Assembly (NCBI RefSeq): GCF_014805685.1
Contig: NC_060911.1
Span: 6,964,712 to 7,028,711 of the forward strand
Length of the DNA: 64,000 nt
Direction: 5' to 3'
Origin: Silurus meridionalis
Lineage: Eukaryota; Chordata; Actinopteri; Siluriformes; Siluridae
Shown: one piece after another, positions 25,526 to 64,000 of the stretch
Layout: each line of letters starts with the position of its first letter
How positions within the stretch are numbered: the first letter of the stretch is position 1
Notes under the pieces: generated by a model
Database searches by the model: none
Seen by the model: the letters and a program-made list of their open reading frames with translations, nothing else
What the model was told of the DNA's origin: nothing
Made by a program: the position numbers and the translations under genes

Positions 25526-25904
25526 AATATATATAGTGTTATAACTTGACTAATTATATTATATTATTATTATAACTTACTACAATAGTTTATAGCACAA
25601 TATTAGTAAACTATTATACTTACAGCACATTACATGCAGTCTGCATAATTTACGTTACATTATGAATGTAGTGTTGTAATTTAGTTATAATAATATTATA
25701 ATTATTATCTTTATTATTATGATTACAAATTTCTATTTAATACTACAATATTATATAGTATTATAACAGACTATACTATATTATTTTTATGTTATAGTTT
25801 GTTTTTGCTTTGCTTACAAAAAGTTTGCGATATAATATAGTTACTTTTATAGTTACAGTTACTTTTACAAGAATACTGTATAACCTACTTGCCAACTCGT
25901 AAGT

Positions 25905-26118
25905 GGTCTTTTATAAACGTTCGACCTCAACCCTATTGAACCCTAGGCCTCTTCAACACACTTACATCACTACCTGACTTTACTAACACCCACCCTTGTT
26001 TCTGAATGAGGACAAATCTACACAAGCACACTCCAAAATCTAGTGGAACATCTTCCCAGAAGATCAAAATAATCAAAATTGTGGAATGGGATGTCAATTT
26101 TTTGTCCATATAGTGTAC
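25905..26118 (+). pseudogene. Decayed Tc1-like transposase C-terminal end plus terminus
   Basis: GACCTCAACCCTATTGAA (the LNPIE motif region) is followed by TCTGAATGAGGACAAAT, CTCCAAAATCTAGTGGAACA and GTGGAATGGGATGTC. This order matches the 3' third of fish Tc1-like elements, ending in TTTTTGTCCATATAGTG. Stops and deletions break the frame, and the 5' part is missing. Confidence 0.65.
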
Positions 26119-26219
26119 AATGCCTATAGAATAAGTATATACACTATAAAGTAATAAACCATGTTGCCACTAGTTTTATCATTTCTAATATAATAAGTTA
26201 CTCCAATAAGTATAGTATA

Positions 26220-26835
26220 CGGTACACTGTAGTAGTTACGGTACGGTTCACTCGTTCTCTTCGCGTGTTGGTGCGAATTCCTTCATTTAAATTTCTTAAA
26301 ACTATGTCTCTTAAGAAAGTAAGTTCTAGTAACAATGCTGAGAAGAGGAGGATGATGTCCATTAAATTAAAGCGTGAAATTATCGAGAAACACGAACAAG
26401 GTACGCGAGTGAAGGACTTGGCCAGGCAGTACGAACGTTCAACGTCTACGAGTTGCACGATTTTGAAGCAGAAGGAGTCGCTTAAGGTTATAACACCAGG
26501 CAAAGGTGTTAAAATCATTTCTAAGCTCCGGCCGTCTGTCCATGAAAAGATGGAGAATCTGCTGTTGGTGTGACTGATGGAGAAGCAGCTTGTAGGAGAT
26601 AGCGTAACAGAGGCTATTATTATATCTTTACATACTCTTTCTATTGTTTTTATACAATATTTGTTATTTAGAAATGCATTTTCCTTTAACATTAACACCC
26701 TAAACCGAACCCTAACCCAACGGATTAAGGGCATTTTGAGAATTTTCAATGGGAAAAATGCATTTGATGTGCGAGCAAATTGAGCAACGAGCTCGGCCAA
26801 GGAACGAATTAAACTCGTAGGTCAAGGTACCACTA
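26220..26835 (+). mobile_element. Tigger-like transposon remnant
   Basis: It carries a CENP-B-type helix-turn-helix fragment (26304-26573) and ends in GGTACCACTA, the reverse complement of a Tigger terminus (TAGTGGTACCTTGACC...) next to TA. The catalytic DDE region is deleted. The left terminus is not clear. Confidence 0.65.
26304..26573 (+). pseudogene. Tigger transposase N-terminal fragment (CENP-B HTH)
   Basis: The frame of about 89 codons from ATG 26304 begins MSLKKVSSSNNAEKRR and contains KREIIEKHEQGTRVKDLA and STSCTILKQKE. This fits the DNA-binding CENP-B/TIGD N-terminal domain. It stops at 26573 before any catalytic domain, so it is a relic. The 200-codon minus-strand frame here is its shadow. 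Confidence 0.65.
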
Positions 26836-27758
26836 TATATAATATCATAGCTGTGAAAAAGCAGATAGCCTGCACTTTGCAATATGTTTTACTGTATGAA
26901 AAATCTGTTTTATTTTTAATTGCTAGTTACCCTTCTGACACCAACAGTCTGACAGCTTTCGATTCCGATGGTTTATTTAGTGGCGTTTCAAAAAAACCGC
27001 AGCCAGTTATTTCTAAGAATTATTGCAAAGATGTTGAAATTGTTGTCGGATTGCATACATCAGTAGATTATTGTGATAAATGGCCCTGTTTCGCATTCCT
27101 GAAGCCTGTGGAATGTTACACATCGTATCATAAACCTTAAATGTCAATGTTACTATAATAAGCTTTATGCTGAAAAATGAACACATTCTGTGTATATTTA
27201 TTTCAAACTCAACTACGTGTGTAGGTTGCCAGTGTCATTTGATGCCGTCGCACGCTCTAGAAAAAGCCCTCGTTCTTGCTCTAACACTGAAATTCATGCT
27301 GTATGAGGCAACAACCCTACAATAAAAGGCTCCTTAGGAGAGTGTGGATTATCAGCTCTGACTTCAACAGACCTGGTGCTTCTCCTAGGAGCTGATATGA
27401 TAACAGACATTATCAGGCCCCAGGATAAGTGAGATTCCTCAACAGGGGTGTTAAAACAGCAGATTTGGAGGGCAGCAGCAGTTCCCTGCATGGTTTAGTA
27501 TTATGGTTTGCTTTTATTCTGTCAAATGTCAGCCTTCCCCTGGAAAAATAGAGCTTTGAGCACAGGGGGAAAAAAGCAGTGTAAAATGTCCCACTTTTCT
27601 CACAGCGTTATTTAAAAGTGTGTTGTACGAAAGCGGCGAGTTACTGTAATTTATACGTAGTCACATAACCAGATATATAAACAGTAGACATTTGTAGATG
27701 TGATAAATGTGTTCTAGTGACTATACCATATTGAGATGCTGTTGTTGTTTTATTACAG

Positions 27759-27789
27759 GTGTCTTTTTTAAAGATTGAAGACGAAAAGG

Positions 27790-27805
<16 letters not shown>
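27759..27805 (+). CDS. mpdz: mpdz exon 2: start codon and first five codons
   Basis: The acceptor is TTTTATTACAG and the donor CG|GTATGT. ATG at 27790 has A at -3, and an in-frame TAA lies upstream at 27769-27771. It encodes MIETI plus the first base of the Asp codon completed by exon 3, matching the start of vertebrate MPDZ (ML-E-x-I-D). Only 16 nt are coding; 27759-27789 is 5' UTR. Confidence 0.8.
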
Positions 27806-62820
<35,015 letters not shown>

Positions 62821-64000
62821 GTGTGTATGAACACACACACACACACACACACACCTATCTATGAACACTCACAAATCTTGAATACAAACTTAATTATGGC
62901 TAACACAGGGTAATTAGGATTCTTTAGAGATGACAAGTTCAAATCAGATAATCTTGTGTTCTGATCAGAATCACTGACTTAACGTTTTAATATAATTTTG
63001 TCCATCAATATAGACTATGAATATTCAGTTATCACCAATAGTCAATTCTCTTCATTTCATAACATTTCTTACAGAATACAGTTCATGTTGCTTGAAGCTG
63101 TGGCTTTAACCAATCAGATTTCGAGTTTTGCGAGCAGCGGGTGCACAATAACGGCATCCTTTTCGATTGGACGGTCAGAGAACGCACTATTCAGAGCCCG
63201 TAAACTGCATCTGTAGCAAACTGTTTTTTCACTCCATAATGACTGACAGAGGAGAAGAATGTGATTTGGTCACAGTTATACTCACAAGTACATTTACAAG
63301 ACGGACTATTCAAGAAAAGCTGGAGCAAAAACAGTTCAAAACAGTGACTTGTTTTGATTTTTTATTTATACTTTTGCGATTCCTTTCATTTTTGCACCAT
63401 AGCACGCAATTGGCCCCCAAATGCACCAGACAAATTGCAGGGGAAAACCCAGGGGTAATCTGACACTGTTTATATGGATGCCTCTGCTAGAGATGACGTA
63501 TTCGGGCGGTGCAGTTGTGATTTCTGTAAAAGGAAATGCCGCCAGTTACCACAAAAACAAACTCCGTATTCTGACTGGTTTTCGATTCATGCACTAAAAG
63601 CAAGCTAACAAAGCAGATCAAAAATATGTGTTCTGCCAAACATGAGCAGAATCGTTTAAACATGATTTGGCAGTAGAAGGTGTGGGTGGGAAATCCTTGT
63701 ACATTCTGTCCAGCAAATTAGAAATGTATTAAATCCCGAGGCATCCCGAGGTTGCGCCAGCTCCAGTCGTGTCCCCACCTCATGAAGATTGAGGACCTTT
63801 TAGATGCCGACCCCGCAAACATCCCGAACCCACTTCATGTAGAGTTTGGACATTGGACCTCTTTGAGTGTTTAAAGGCTCTGGCATGGAGAAGCTGGTGT
63901 TGGATCTGTGATGATCTCAAATGTTGAGCGATTTTATGAGTTGCTCAGTAGCTCCTGGTTCCATAAACTCAATGAGTGTATAAGACTGTAGAAAGATCAT
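62821..64000 (+). other. mpdz: mpdz intron 47, cut by window end (non-coding)
   Basis: (CA)n at 62828-62853, then non-coding DNA. The last 300 bp (from about 63730) are GC-balanced and read like an interspersed repeat, but I cannot name it. No PDZ13 sequence is present. Confidence 0.6.

Larger units (their letters stand above)
24832..27758 (+). other. mpdz: mpdz intron 1 (non-coding)
   Basis: The first 400 bp are still fairly CpG-rich. The intron then holds (CA)n at 25069-25109, (TA)n at 25453-25497, (CA)n at 25503-25525, a Tc1-like 3' scrap and a Tigger remnant. No further coding exon is recognised. Confidence 0.6.

Noticed and set aside
26198..26800. 200-codon minus-strand frame
   Set aside because: It lies opposite the Tigger transposase fragment and resembles no protein; it is a shadow frame.

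Overview
The window is vertebrate nuclear DNA, most probably from a teleost and perhaps an otophysan such as a catfish. Evidence: short spliced exons with GT..AG introns, very abundant (CA)n, (TA)n and (GATA)n microsatellites, decayed Tc1/mariner, Tigger/pogo and hAT elements of types common in fish, and a dispersed repeat ending in a (CTTGA)n tail. The species call is an inference.

The only protein-coding gene I can support is mpdz (MUPP1, multiple PDZ domain scaffold) on the + strand. A CpG-rich promoter and a non-coding first exon lie near 24.64-24.83 kb. A tiny exon carries the start codon (ATG at 27790). Coding exons then run to 62820, where the window ends inside the intron before PDZ13. 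I place 46 coding exons or candidate exons (two tentative) whose phases all agree, about 1,927 codons in total: an N-terminal L27 domain, then PDZ1 to PDZ12. One further in-frame cassette exon (47501-47542) is possible and is not counted. By homology the protein is the tight-junction and synaptic scaffold that pairs with PALS1 through L27 and gathers membrane proteins through its PDZ domains. Fish can have two mpdz paralogs, and I cannot tell which this is.

1-24.6 kb: no gene recognised. It holds microsatellites, an AT-rich foldback at 3.2 kb, an orphan CpG-rich patch at 4.86-5.55 kb that may be the promoter of an unidentified gene, a SINE-like repeat at 7.1 kb, a self-nested hAT-like element at 12.84-16.51 kb (with a Tigger-like element and tandem tRNA-like units inside), and a 3 kb C-poor, TTAGGG-rich minisatellite at 21.5-24.6 kb that stops about 70 bp short of the mpdz promoter.

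24.6-64 kb: mpdz exons separated by introns that carry Tc1-like, mariner-like, Tigger/pogo-like and hAT-like remnants and many CA/GT repeats. Several of these repeats sit directly on splice sites, or as complementary pairs around an exon. I found no previously unknown multi-gene system. The most interesting signals are the array beside the promoter, the opposite-orientation nesting of one hAT family, the degenerate PDZ9 that needs an 18-nt microexon, and the repeat-flanked exon 26.
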